A stretch of DNA of 64,000 nt from Salvia splendens (lineage: Eukaryota > Streptophyta > Magnoliopsida > Lamiales > Lamiaceae), in assembly GCF_004379255.2 (NCBI RefSeq), contig NC_056049.1:14430063-14494062 (forward strand), read 5' to 3'. Position 1 is the stretch's first letter. Each line of letters starts with the position of its first letter. The notes under the pieces are model-generated. The model was given only the letters and a program-made list of their open reading frames with translations, did no database searches and was not told where the DNA came from. The translations under genes and the position numbers were made by a program. Positions 1 to 10,004 of this stretch are shown here, in pieces.

Positions 1-1646
1 TTAAGCAGCCGGCCTTTCACAAACCCACTCTAATTTGGCGCAATAACCTGAGGGAGAGGGGGAGATAATCTCCATGTGAGGATTTTTGGTGATGATCTTG
101 TTTGAAACATTGCACAAGCTAATGGGGCGATAATCACTCCATGAGTCTGGCCAAGCTTCTTCGGAATGAGTACGATGCTGCTCGTGGCCGTGATGCTTCG
201 GTGTAGGTAGGCTCCCTCGAAAAATTGCTGGATAGCGGCCACAACATCAAAACCGACCGTATCCCAGCAAGATTGATAGAAGGTGGCTGTGAAACCATCC
301 GGTCCAGGGGCGCTATCTCCGGAGATGTCAAATACGGCTTTTTCACTTCCTCTGCGCTTGGTGGATTCGGTAGGGCATCCACTTCAGGAGAAGGTGAGAG
401 GCGCTGAATCAAGCCCAAATCTGGCTCCAGGAGAGAGAGGGGTCCCGGGGCAAGGAGGATTTGGAAGAAATCCACGGCAGAGTTCCTGATCTCCAATTCC
501 TCCGTGAGTTCTCTCCCCCCACATTGATCTTGTAGATGCGCATCCTTAATCTCTTTTGTTTGACCCAGCTTTGATAAAATTTGGTGTTCTTGTCGCCCTC
601 CCCAAGCCATCTAAGGGTCGCCTTTTGTCTCTAGAAGTCCTCCTCCATCTTGAGAAGACGGATATACATGGCAATGCTACGGTTAACTTCTGCCCTGTTA
701 TCCGGGGAAGGCCTCTCCTCAAATTCTGCTTGGGCCATCGCGATTTTTTCCTCCATTTCCCTAATGTTGTCATGAATGTTCCCGAAGACAGCCTTATTCC
801 ACTCCTTAAGGGTTTTCTTAACTCGGCCAAGCTTAATCTGAAGATTGAGAAGTCCTCCAGCCTCGGTCGGTTGGCTCCAGTCACCCCGAACCAAATCAGC
901 AAAACCATCGTGCCTAACCCACATATTTTGAAAACGGAACGGCCTGCCCTCAGTGTGGGTACGTGGGGTTCTGCACCGGACCAACACGGGGCCATGGTCC
1001 GATGAAACCCAAGGTAAGTTTGTTACTCTAGTCGCTTCAAAGCATTGTGCCCAAGGTTCATTCACTAACACTCTATCGAGCCTCTCGAAAAGGCCATTCT
1101 TGGCCCATGTAAATTCCGAGCCATCGAACCCCGGATCAAGAACTCTGCAATCTTCAATAGCCTCCGCAAAGTCCACCATTTCAGCTTGTCGGTTAGTGTC
1201 ACTACCAACTCTATCGCCCGTCGAAAGAATGGTGTTGAAGTCTCCCCCAATGATCCAAGGCGAGCCTTCAGTAGCCAATGCACTTTCCCTCATTTTGTCC
1301 CACAAATGGATCCTTTCGCCCCTTGTGCATTTAGCATAAACCGCTGAATGCCAATGTGTCCCACAAGGCGAGGGGACTCGACCCGGCCATGAAGAACTTG
1401 ATCCGTGTCGCATTCAGCACAGAATCTTGTGCCTTCTTCAGCAAACACCCATATCTTTCCATTCAGATTTGATCCTTGGAAGACGAGCCCCAAGGTCTTG
1501 GAGAACTTCTCCGGGTCGGGAGCCGTTAGTGGTTCCATTAATGCAAGAAAATTAATATTATGAGACTTAATTAATCTTTTTAGAACGTTTTGGGTGGGCA
1601 CATTCGCAATCCCCCTAACGTTCCTAAACATGAGATTGAAAGACAT
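1..1646 (-). pseudogene. LINE ORF2 (endonuclease + start of RT), broken
   Basis: ORF2 of a plant L1-type LINE nicks target DNA and reverse transcribes the element RNA. The start codon is at 1644-1646 (MSFNLMFRNVRGIAN). Endonuclease motifs are present in order: the N-terminal NVRG, ALMEP, GDFNTI, RLDRV and SDHGPV. The frame is broken by a 1-nt loss near 1341 (compare 58321), a W-to-stop change at about 629-631 inside the EEDFW segment, and a stop in place of Q in the RT block APN(stop)SGFVKGR at about 31-33. The RT catalytic region lies off the left edge. Compared with 57040-58619, this copy retains 65 bp (628-692) that the other has lost. Confidence 0.88.
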
Positions 1647-1648
1647 AG

Positions 1649-2562
1649 TTAACAGTGGAGGTTCGTACCTGGCGGTTCGTGATTGACATGGTGGTATCCT
1701 CGGCATTTTTGCTCGGCGTCCGCTCCACCTCAATGGTATCGCAATCCTCGAACTCATCCCCATCAAACCTCCGACAAATTTGGGGGTCTAGGGGCGTTTC
1801 CAACATCGACACCGTTGGGGGGATTGTATGCTTCCCACACACCCATGTCCTCAAGCTCATTTTCCACAAAGTTTTCCCGAGCCATGAGGGAGTAGTACCG
1901 ATTGGTGCTCATGTGGTTTTCCACCGTTTGTGACTCAGCCCGATCGAGATTAAAAGGGAGGAAAGAGCCTTTCGATTTCTCTCGAGTACCCGATGTCGAG
2001 GGCGCACGGTACCTTCCCTTATTCGCTCCCTTCGGTGAGCCTCCTCGGCCGCCTCTGGAAGAGGAGGGAATAGCAATCGGATCTCTAGTGTGTTTAGCGC
2101 AATGATGAGCGCTATTATCCTCCTCATTGGGGTGGATGACTAGCTCCATGCCCCCTTCATTTTGCATTTCCCCCATGATGTCCGGCCCCGACCAATTCGG
2201 GCCATTGTGCGCATTTGCCTTCGGGTTAAGCCGTTGTTGGTGTACCTTTGTCTTGTTCTTCCCTTGTTGTATCCATTCCGAGTTCCCATCATGCCTTGCA
2301 CCCTCACTTACTTTCCCGGCTTGACGGTCCCCTTGTTGTGGCTGTTTCGGAGGAGCTACGTTGTAGTTACGTTTGGGGGGCCGTTCCCCTCTACCCGCCG
2401 CATAGCACACGTCGCTTTTGTGGCTCACGTGTTTGCAGTCCCGGCAATAGGATGGGATCTTGTCCCATTTCTCGGCCACAAATATCTAAGATGATCTCTT
2501 CGGGGGGTGGTTTGGTGATGTCGATCTCAACACAAATGCGGGCGAACGAAAGTCGTGACTTG
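1649..2562 (-). pseudogene. LINE ORF1 C-terminal half (DUF4283 end, CCHC knuckle, acidic tail)
   Basis: Reads from the end of the DUF4283 domain (SRLSFARICVEIDITKPPPEE) through a zinc knuckle CRDCKHVSHKSDVC (C-x2-C-x4-H-x4-C) and a basic, low-complexity region to the conserved tail STNRYYSLMARENFVENELED. ORF1 proteins of this type bind element RNA. A deletion of about 64 bp just before the stop (the bases present at 58649-58712 in L10) joins the tail out of frame. The stop TAA (1649-1651) is separated from the ORF2 ATG by two bases. The N-terminal half is missing beyond 2562. Confidence 0.85.
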
Positions 2563-4856
2563 TTTTTTTTTTTTTTAATCAAACACACCCCAAAGGCCCG
2601 CAATAGGGATACCTCCGCTAGGTACATGCCCTCCTGGATCAAGGTCCTAGATGTGGCCCTCTATCTCCCGGTTGGGGCGCCCACATGCGACACTCATGGA
2701 GCTAAAGCTCGCGTCATTCGCACCCGATGGGACACTCCCAAATGTCACCGTAGCAACATTCTCCTTCAAATGCCAATCATCCACGTGTGGAGCCTTGGTG
2801 TGCATATCGCCCTCATGCACTTTTCCTTTCCTCCTCCTCGACACCAATTGGAAGCCATCCTCATCCACATTTGGGTGACTCCTACTAGCCACTCTTGACT
2901 TCGACGATCCCGCACCCAATGTACCCTCGATGTACTCCGCGTGGTTGTTACAATCTTTGGACTTCTCCAACTGTCCAATGGACGATGGAGTGCCATTCGC
3001 CTTTGGGCGCCACTCACGGTGGATGATCTTGGCGGCATGGCTTGAAAGGTTCTCCTTGTATGATGCTCGGCGACCCTTGTCTCTACCCCGAGATTTCCTT
3101 CCCGCTGCATGGCAATCCTCTTTCTCATGCCCAACATGTTTACAATTATCACAAATCAATGGAATACGGTCCCATGCCACTTTGTACCCCGAGTCTTTGC
3201 CTCGGATATTAAGGATGATCTCTTCCGTCGGGGGAGTAGAGATGTCAATCTCTACGCAAATCCTTGCGAAGGAGAGTCGGCTTTGATGAATTGTGGCATG
3301 ATCGGCTTGTAGTGGCTTGCCAAGGAGCTTACCGATTGCCAAGAGGGCCGATTCCTCATAGAGATGAGCCGGTATACCTATTATATTACACCACACGGCA
3401 ACAATTGGCGACTCAAAGAACGTGTCAAAATCCGGCGCCCACTTGAACACCCTCATCGGATGGCAATCAACATACCAATTCGGACTCTCATTAGGGCCAT
3501 TTAGCACCTTAGCATAATCGGCCACCTCTTGAAATTGGAGTAAAATATGCTTAGCATTCAAGTATTTCCATGTGAATGCTCCAACTAGCTCCATGCCACT
3601 AAGACTTTTTTGAATTTGGGTTGTGGACGGGAGTAAATGGGAGAACTTCCCGACAATAGCTAGCCCTAGCTTCTCCGAGAGAAAATCCGTTTCAAAATCG
3701 GAAAAGGAGAGCGATGGCGTACCTTCAAAAGAGCCGGTTGTACCCAAAGGCTTGGTCTTGCCGTCGTCCAAGGGAATTGGCTCGGACTTTCGATTTGGGG
3801 CCGATGAACCCTCCACGGCCCCGGTCCCCCCGCGGTTGGAATGATTCGTTGCCGCCTTCCACACATTCGCCGGCGGTGCTAGCGTTTCCGGCGAAGATTC
3901 CGGCGGTGCCAGCTTTTCCGGTGATGGCTCCGGCGGTTGTGCCACGGGGGCACGGTCTTCCATGCGTGCATCAGCCTCAAGGTGGAGGTAAGTAGCACAT
4001 GGTATTGCTTGTGAGTACAAATTGTCATTCTCCCCATTTGGAGCAACACCTTCTTCCCCATGCAAAGTGGTCTTTGTCTCTACCTCTTTTTGCAAGTCAC
4101 ATGATTCCAACACATCACATGCCACCCCATCATCTAGCCTAGGACCCATGTGATGTATTGTACTTGCACCGGTTGGGTGGTGGTCCAGCTCACTCCGGCT
4201 CGCCGGCGCCGGCGAAATTCCGGCCACCTCCTCGGAGTTGAGCATTTCCATTGCAATCTTCTTCTTCTTTTCTTCCATCTTTGCTGTCGACTCCTTCATC
4301 GACTCAACTACCTCCCGGAAACCGGATTTGACTGGTGGGTCCACTAGGTTATCGTCCGAGATTCCGGCAGCAAAATACCGTTCATGGTCGAGAAGGATTA
4401 AGTGACCCGTAGCTGCTTCGAAGGGGCCCGGCCTCGCCATTTGAGCAAACGTTCTCATCGTATACCCATCGGAAGGCTGCTCTCCTTCCGGCGACGCCGT
4501 CTCCTCATCATTTTTTCCAGCAAGTAGCTCCTCGGCCATTTCGAAGATCATTTTTTTCTTGATTCAACTAACCCCCGAAATAGTCTCAAGGCCTGTTCGT
4601 TTCAGCTCACGTCGGCCTCTCTCAGGGAAAGGAGTCCCGGTCCTCTTCGACTTTGGCCGTGGGATGAAAGGGAGACTCCGTTCCGGCGAGCGGGGTGATT
4701 GGATCGTGTGAGATGAAACCGTAGCAGCCTCAACCGCCGGTTCTCCGCCGGCCTTCACCATAGTCGTGGCTGAAGATTACATTTTACCTCCCTCAAAGGG
4801 GAGGGAGGGAGAGTAGACGAAATCTAGAGAGAAGAGAGAGCTTCTCTCTCTTTAGG
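2563..4856 (-). mobile_element. ORF1-only non-autonomous LINE, copy N1
   Basis: Minus-strand N-family element. A 14-nt poly(A) (T-run 2563-2576) marks the 3' end and a hairpin-bearing CT-rich leader ends near 4856. The usual 3' UTR of about 200 nt is missing: the last codons run straight into the terminal TTTGGGGTGTGTTTGATT, apparently by deletion at a short CTT microhomology near 2590. It lies between LINE A1 and the ORF1 start of LINE L5, and no clear TSD remains. Confidence 0.82.
2591..4761 (-). pseudogene. N-family ORF1-like protein, two nonsense mutations
   Basis: The start is ATG 4759-4761 (MVKAGGEPAVEA). CGA-to-TGA at about 4562 cuts the first 65 codons from the rest. The main open stretch starts MIFEMAEELLAG at 4551 and runs to 2647, where GAG became TAG. 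The DUF4283 (RRM-like) region is recognisable from KLGLAIVGKFSH through WKYLNAKHILLQF, MRVFKWAPDFD and SRLSFARICVEI. It is followed by the zinc knuckle CDNCKHVGHEKEDC and the basic motif GFQLVSRRRKGK. There is no endonuclease, RT or RNase H. The protein presumably bound RNA; that role is inferred from the domains. The same TGA is shared with copies at 28992 and 39660. Confidence 0.8.
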
Positions 4857-5216
4857 CGCCGAGCATTGATTTTTGCTTTGGCAACCTTCAACCATTTTCT
4901 TAGAAGGCTCCTTCGGAGAGTTTGATTCCTTCGAGGTAAACTTCATTTGATGATCCGAGGGGGTTCGCTCTCCCTCGCAAGGGGGTGGTTCACTCGGCGG
5001 TTCGTCCGGCATGGCCGGAAGGACGGAAGGTTGCTCGGGAGATAGTTTGGGCTCGGAACGGATGTTGAGGCAGGCGGGAGCCGGTGGGGGTGATGGTGGT
5101 TAGCGTGGGGCAAGGTGACGGTCGGCCGCCGACGAGTGGTGGGTTGGCGGAAGAAGGAATAACGTGGGACAATAGGTGGAAGGCTCTTAGAGAGAAGGTG
5201 GAGCTTCTCACTCTAG
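4857..5216 (-). mobile_element. LINE L5 5' end: 5' UTR and first ORF1 codons
   Basis: The 5' terminal hairpin arms TTAGAGAGA and CACTCTAGG lie at 5188-5216, followed (minus strand) by about 175 nt of leader and an ATG at 5010-5012. The ORF1 start MPDEPPSEPPPCEGERTPSD aligns with MPDPPPNP...PDPEEARSIPDQ of L2 and L3. It is cut after about 52 codons by N1. This piece is present but deleted on its left side in the two tandem units (from 29039 and 39699). Confidence 0.72.
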
Positions 5217-5511
5217 GATATCTTGTACTGACCTCGAGGAGCCGGTTGTGATTGCTGTTCGTTTGAATCACCGGGTTGAGTGAAGGTGTTGGAGATGGTA
5301 CCGTACGGAGTAAAATGGGAGTGCGGTGAGGTTGGGAGCGGGTGGTTCGACGCCCGGTGGGGAAGCAAGCCTTGGGACGGATGGGTGGAAGCGGTGGCGT
5401 GGTCTCCGACTTGGTGTTCGCCGGAGTGGAAGGGTCGTGGGTGTGTAGGGGTGAAGGGCGGCGGATGTTAGGTGGGAGGATTGTTAGAGAGAAGGAGGAG
5501 CATCTCTTAGA
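5217..5511 (-). mobile_element. LINE L6 5' UTR fragment
   Basis: About 295 nt of LINE 5' leader with the terminal hairpin region at 5483-5511. There is no ORF1 left: the L5 5' end interrupts it on the left. The bases 5469-5485 are the unoccupied version of the site into which LINE L3 inserted in the second tandem unit (TSD at 40161-40177 and 47508-47524). A second unoccupied version lies at 29501-29517. Confidence 0.7.
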
Positions 5512-6205
5512 AAAATGCTATAGTTTTTCCTTCATTCTTCGCGTTGTCGAACACGGGCTCGCCATTTGACTCCTTAGAAGCCACCGTCATGTCCGGTGAG
5601 GGGTGCGCTGGAAAGATTGAGCCCTTACATTTCACGGACTCGGAGGAGGAACCTCCATCCATTCCGAAGATGAGTTTCTTCCTTAGTTGCTTGTCCTCCG
5701 TGATGGCACGAACCTTTTCGGACCATTTCCTTTGGAGGGGGGTGCCGGAGTGCTCTTTCTAGTCACCGTCCGATTCTTCTTGTTCTTTAGTTTCAATTCT
5801 TTGGCCGAGATCTTCGAGGTTGCATCATCGCTCGAGAGGAAGACCATTTGTTGGTCCGGGATACTCCTCGCCTCCTCGGGGTCAGCGGGGCCGGGGAGGG
5901 GTGCGTTGGGGGATCCGGCATGGCCGGCCAAGAGGCGTCCTCGTGGGGCCGGTCGAGGGAGGTTTCGATGTAGTTGGCTCTCGATTACCGGCCAAAGTTA
6001 GGTGCCAAGGTTCGGAGCTGCGAGGCGGGATGGGTGTTGGTGAAGACGGCGTGCGGAGGTGGGTGGGGGACGGAGCGGTTGGGAGCGGGGTGGGTCTAAG
6101 TCCGGCGGAGGAGCGAGCCTTGGGAGGGCGGGGAGGTGGTCGGAGGAGTTGTTAAACCGTGATGCAATGAGGGAGGGATTTTTAGAGAGAAGGAGGAGAT
6201 TTTTG
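5512..6205 (-). mobile_element. LINE L7 5' end with ORF1 N-terminus (frameshifted)
   Basis: 5' UTR with partial terminal hairpin (6182-6200) and ORF1 start at 5919-5921 (MPDPPTHPSPAP). A 1-nt shift within the first 20 codons moves the conserved DPEEARSIPDQQMVFLSS into another frame. The basic stretch RKSTPAPPSKGNGPKRFVP and EDKQLRKKL follow, as in all ORF1 copies here. The fragment ends at 5512 where the L6 5' end begins. Near-identical copies are at 29541-30237 and 47545-48245. Confidence 0.78.
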
Positions 6206-6343
6206 AATGATCAATGGATCCATCTTCTTGTCCTTGTGCTGAAGTGACTCCGTGTTCGGTCGTGTGGGCAACATTGACACTTGGACTCCATCTCAATTTT
6301 CCGCCATTGGAGCTTCGAGTCTACTGGGATCCGGTTCGACAGG
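6206..6343 (-). pseudogene. LINE L8 zf-RVT fragment
   Basis: Reads LSNRIPVDSKLQWRKIE and SKCQCCPHDR, the zinc-binding zf-RVT region that follows the RT domain in plant LINEs. It continues the L8 ORF2 that resumes at 7116; the intervening 6344-7115 is an insertion. Its left edge ends in about 31 bp (6207-6237) that recur at 7057-7087 inside the insert. Confidence 0.72.
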
Positions 6344-7115
6344 ATGATATAGATTGGGATACGACGAAGGACTCGTTGGATATATTGATCCAAGAACCCC
6401 ACGTATAAGGTTTGGCAGCGGACTCCCTAATTGATAATCTGGTTTGATCCACTTCCAGAGCTTGGAAAACCTCGACCCGTTGGCTATATGATCAGCCAAG
6501 AACCTCGGTATGGTTGAACGCCACAAGAACTAGCTCAAAGTATCTTGATAAGTTCCAAACAAGTGAAAACCTCTACAAAGAGAATTCAACTCACAAGACA
6601 AAGTCTATTTTCGTATTTAATCAATGGTGTCTCAAATGACATGCTTACATGCCTATTTATAGGCTAGAATGGACTCTTGAAAGTCTCACATCATTAGTAA
6701 AACTTAAGACACTTTAAAAAGACTCATAATAAAAGAAAAGTAACTCCTAAACCTTTGGTGTAACTCTAGGATATCTAAAGTCACTTATTTAACATAAAAT
6801 GTAACTAAAATAGACCCTTCATTTTGGCTGCTCCAACTTGGACGAAAATGCATCATGTATCATCAATTTGGGCCTCCAAAATGTGATATGTAGTGACTCC
6901 ACACTTCAAGTCTTGGGCTGCCCACAAACTTGAATAATATTCACCACTTGGCCCAATGTAGAATGGTCTTGTAATTGGGCTTTTATTTCAACAACTAAAA
7001 GCAACATGGACTCCTTTATCTTCTTAGCTCTAGCTCTTGTAATTTGCCCACTTGGAATGATCAATGGATCCATCTTCTTGTCCTTGTAGATCAGCTTGGG
7101 TGTGTCTCCATCTCC
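6344..7115 (-). mobile_element. AT-rich LTR-retroelement-like insert in LINE L8
   Basis: This 770-nt insert splits the L8 zf-RVT coding sequence (FNWRL / SNRIP). On the minus strand it begins with a short coding-like segment containing PSGQITRARAKKIKES, a motif typical of plant Ty3/gypsy polyproteins. An AT-rich non-coding part follows, with a TATA-like TATAAATA at 6654-6661, and then a segment resembling LTR R/U5 sequence. I found no TG...CA ends and no convincing 5-bp TSD, so the class is tentative. Near-identical copies occur at 30375-30596 plus 37978-38526, and at about 48385-49155. Confidence 0.5.
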
Positions 7116-9984
7116 GGAGGCGCCAGTTGAAAATGGCTATGGACTTAGTAAGGCCGGCCTTCCAAATATCATCGAGAACTTGGACAGTTGGCCTATGCGA
7201 CCGGATGGTCTCTCATGTTGTGGATAGCAAGAACTCTCCAAGTCGCGAGAGGGACCACCTCGGGACATCGGTGTCCCCCATCTTGATCGGAGTACCAAGA
7301 ATGTTAGTGATTGCTTGTTGGGATAGCCCGACCTGGTCTTGAAGCAATTGTAATCTAGGTTCGACCCAAGACCCATCCCTTATGAAATCTGCAACCAAAG
7401 CCTTGGGGGTCCCCCCTATCATCTAAGCAATGTTCTCGAAGGGGGGAGTCCTTGATCCAAACATCATCCCAGAAATATACCCTCCCTTGTCCTAACATCC
7501 ATCGAATAAATGGTTGCGCTTGTGTCCGGGCTTTCAGGAGCCTTTTCCAAATCGGGCTGTTCCTCCCCGAGGGTCTAGCTGTGAGGGGAGAAACATTGTT
7601 GCAATACTTAGCCATCAGGTACTTAGCCCACAATGAGTTTTGCTCGCTAAACCGCCACCAGAGTTTGGTATTAAACGCGCGCAACACTTCCTTTGTCTTT
7701 CGAACACCAAGGCCACCTTCTGCAAAGGGGAGGCAAATCTGGTCCCAGCTGATCCAATGAGTTTTCCTTTTGTCACTCGATGCTCCCCAAAAAAAACCGC
7801 GCAAGCTGCTGATCCAATTGCTTGAGTGCGCCCCCGGTAGGTTCGATTGCCTGGAAGATATGAAGTGGGACTGCCTCCGGAGTACTTTTGATAAGCATGA
7901 GCCTCCCACCGAAAGAGAGGTGTCGATGGGCCCACCCCGAGACCCTTCTAGCGATTTTCTCCCAGAGAAACATGAACATATCCGTACGTTTGCATCCCCG
8001 GTAAATTGGGACACCCAAGTAAAGGAAAGGGAAGTTACCTCGGGAAAATCCTCCTTCGGCTTGGATTGTGTCCAACCAACCTTCGTGCTCCCCGGTAATA
8101 TTGTTACTACTCTTGGAGTAGTAACAATATTGTTACTACTCTTGTAGATCATTTGTCCCGAGACCCCCGCATAATCATCAAGGCAACCTCTAAGCTTTTG
8201 AAGCGAACCCGCGCCTGCTTGTGTGAAAATGATTATATCATTCGTATAGGCAAGGTGACTTATCTCCATGCATCGACAGGAGGCTTTATAAGTCATGTCT
8301 CTTTGGCCCAGAATGGCTTTATCAAGAGCGCTCGACAAATATTCAGCGGCTATTACAAAAAGGGCCGGGGAGATGGGATCGCCTTGCCGTAGGCCCCGGG
8401 TGGATTTGAAGAAGCCCACGGCGCTCCATTAACTAAAATCGAGAACCAACATGATCCAATGTACCTCTCGATCAAAGAGACCCAACCGTCCGAGAAGACC
8501 ATACATCGAAGGATCCTAAGAAGGAAAGGCCATTGGACACGGTCATATGCCTTGACCATGTCGATCTTGATCGCAACATTGGGTGAAGGGGTACACCTTG
8601 ACAATTTGTGGAACATCTCTTGTGCAAGGAGGACGTTGTCATTTAAAAGCCGGCCCTTAACAAAGCCGCTCTGGTTCGGGGAGATGACCTCCGGGAGGAG
8701 GGGGGTAAGTCTCTTCATTAGGATCTTGGTGATGACTTTGTTGATCACGTTGCATAATCTAATGGGTCTGTAGTCACCCCATGTCTCTGGGGATGCCTTT
8801 TTGGGGATGAGGACAATGCTTGTGGCAGTGATACTCCTGGGAAGGAAAGCCCCAAGAAAAAATTATCTAATTGCGTTGACCACGTCCAGCCCCACACACC
8901 CTCAACAAGCTTGGTAAAAGGTCGCCGTGAGTCCATCGGGCCCTGGGGTGCTGTTTCCTGAAATGTCGAAGACGGCGAGCTTAACCTCCTCAGCATCGGG
9001 CCCTGGGGTGCTGTTCCGAAAGAAATCAACCGCCGAGTTCTTGATCTCATTCTCGTCAATGAGCTCATGGCCGTGAGCATTGATGTTATGGATGCGCATC
9101 CGGATCCTTTTCTGTTCGACCCAACTTTGATACAACCTGGTATTTTTGTCTCCCTCCGCAAGCCACCGGAGAGTTGCCTTTTGCCTCCAAAAGTCCTCTT
9201 CCATTTTGAGAAGGAGGATATAATTAGCAATGAGTTTGTTGATCAGCGTCCTATTTTCCGGCGACGGACTCTCTTCAAATGCATTTTGGGTCGAGGCAAT
9301 GTCCTCCTCCATCAGCTTGATATTAGCATGGATATTCCGTAACACCTCTTTATTCCAACGCTTTAGGGTTTTCTTAACTCTAGCCAGCTTGATTTGTAGG
9401 TTGAGGACGCCCCCGGCCTCTGTTGGATTTAACCAATCTTGCTGAACAAGATCCAAAAAAACCTCGTGTCTTACCCTCATATTTTGAAACCGGAACGCTC
9501 TACCTCCAAGAGTAATGCTCCGGAGCGTGCACTTTGACTAGGATCGGCCCATGGTCCGAGGCAATACAGGGCAGGTTTGTCACCCTCGTGGTCTCGAAGA
9601 CTCCTTCCCAGACTCATTCAACAAAACTCTATCCAATCATTTCGGCCTGCTGATTTGTGTCGCTACCAACCCTCTCCCGGGATGACAAAATAGTGTTAAA
9701 GTCACCCTCAATCAGCCAAGGGGTGCCTTCCTCAAGTTGGGCGTTGTCCTTCATTTTCCCCCTAAGTGGGTATCTTTCGGCCCTTGAACACTTTGCATAG
9801 ACCACCGATAACGCAATGTGGTTTGCCAAGCGAGGAGAAGAGAAGGAGCCATGCAAGACCTGGTCCGAATCATCCTTAATCTAAAAATCAGCCCCTTCCT
9901 CCACAAAAATCAATATCTTTCCATTATTATTTGATCCTTTGAAAACCATCCCCAATGCCTGAGAGAATCTCTCCGGGTTGGGCA
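7116..9984 (-). pseudogene. LINE L8 ORF2 (endonuclease, RT, zf-RVT), degenerate
   Basis: A multi-frameshifted ORF2. Recognisable pieces, 5' to 3' on the minus strand, are endonuclease YAKCSRAERYPL and GDFNTILSS (about 9860-9690), MEEDFWRQKATLRWLAEGDKN (about 9160), RT blocks NQSGFVKGRLLNDN and KIDMVKAYDRVQW (8560-8690), GLRQGDPISPALF (8380), and the active-site block read as AYTND where AYADD is expected (about 8240). The later blocks LYLGVPIYRG and KLWWRFSEQNSLW follow. An internal deletion near 8936-9020 lies between two copies of a 22-bp repeat encoding STPGPD. Element N2 interrupts the endonuclease at 10004; the L8 sequence resumes briefly at 15691-15722. Confidence 0.85.
8097..8140. repeat. 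Perfect 15-bp inverted repeat plus a third direct copy
   Basis: AATATTGTTACTACT (8097-8111), a 5-nt spacer, its exact reverse complement (8117-8131), then an overlapping direct copy at 8126-8140. It sits within degenerate LINE L8 RT sequence where related LINEs have no such palindrome, so it arose locally. Confidence 0.85.
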
Positions 9985-10004
9985 ATGTGAACGGTTCCAT
10001 TATT
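9985..10004. repeat. Left target-site duplication of element N2
   Basis: ATGTGAACGGTTCCATTATT, matching 15671-15690 with one mismatch. Both copies lie at the same point of LINE endonuclease coding sequence, so 10005-15670 is a single, later interrupted insertion. Confidence 0.8.

Larger units (their letters stand above)
1..2562 (-). mobile_element. LINE copy A1 (partial, runs off left edge)
   Basis: Minus-strand two-ORF LINE. The ORF2 endonuclease and RT start lie at 1-1646 and the ORF1 C-terminal half at 1649-2562. The right end is cut by the poly(A) of element N1 at 2563. The stretch 1-2060 is nearly identical to 57040-59090 (LINE L10), including a shared nonsense codon in the RT, so both derive from one defective ancestor or from a segmental duplication. 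No ends or TSD are visible. Confidence 0.88.

Noticed and set aside
2162..2898. Long plus-strand ORFs antisense to LINE and N ORF1 (also at 12363, 32670, 50054 and elsewhere)
   Set aside because: They are shadows of the conserved minus-strand reading frames and recur wherever an N or L copy occurs; they have no domains of their own.
6566..7060. Promoter of a host gene (AT-rich, TATA-like box)
   Set aside because: The same segment is present in three copies with the same flanks, and no host coding sequence follows; better explained as part of an LTR-like insert.
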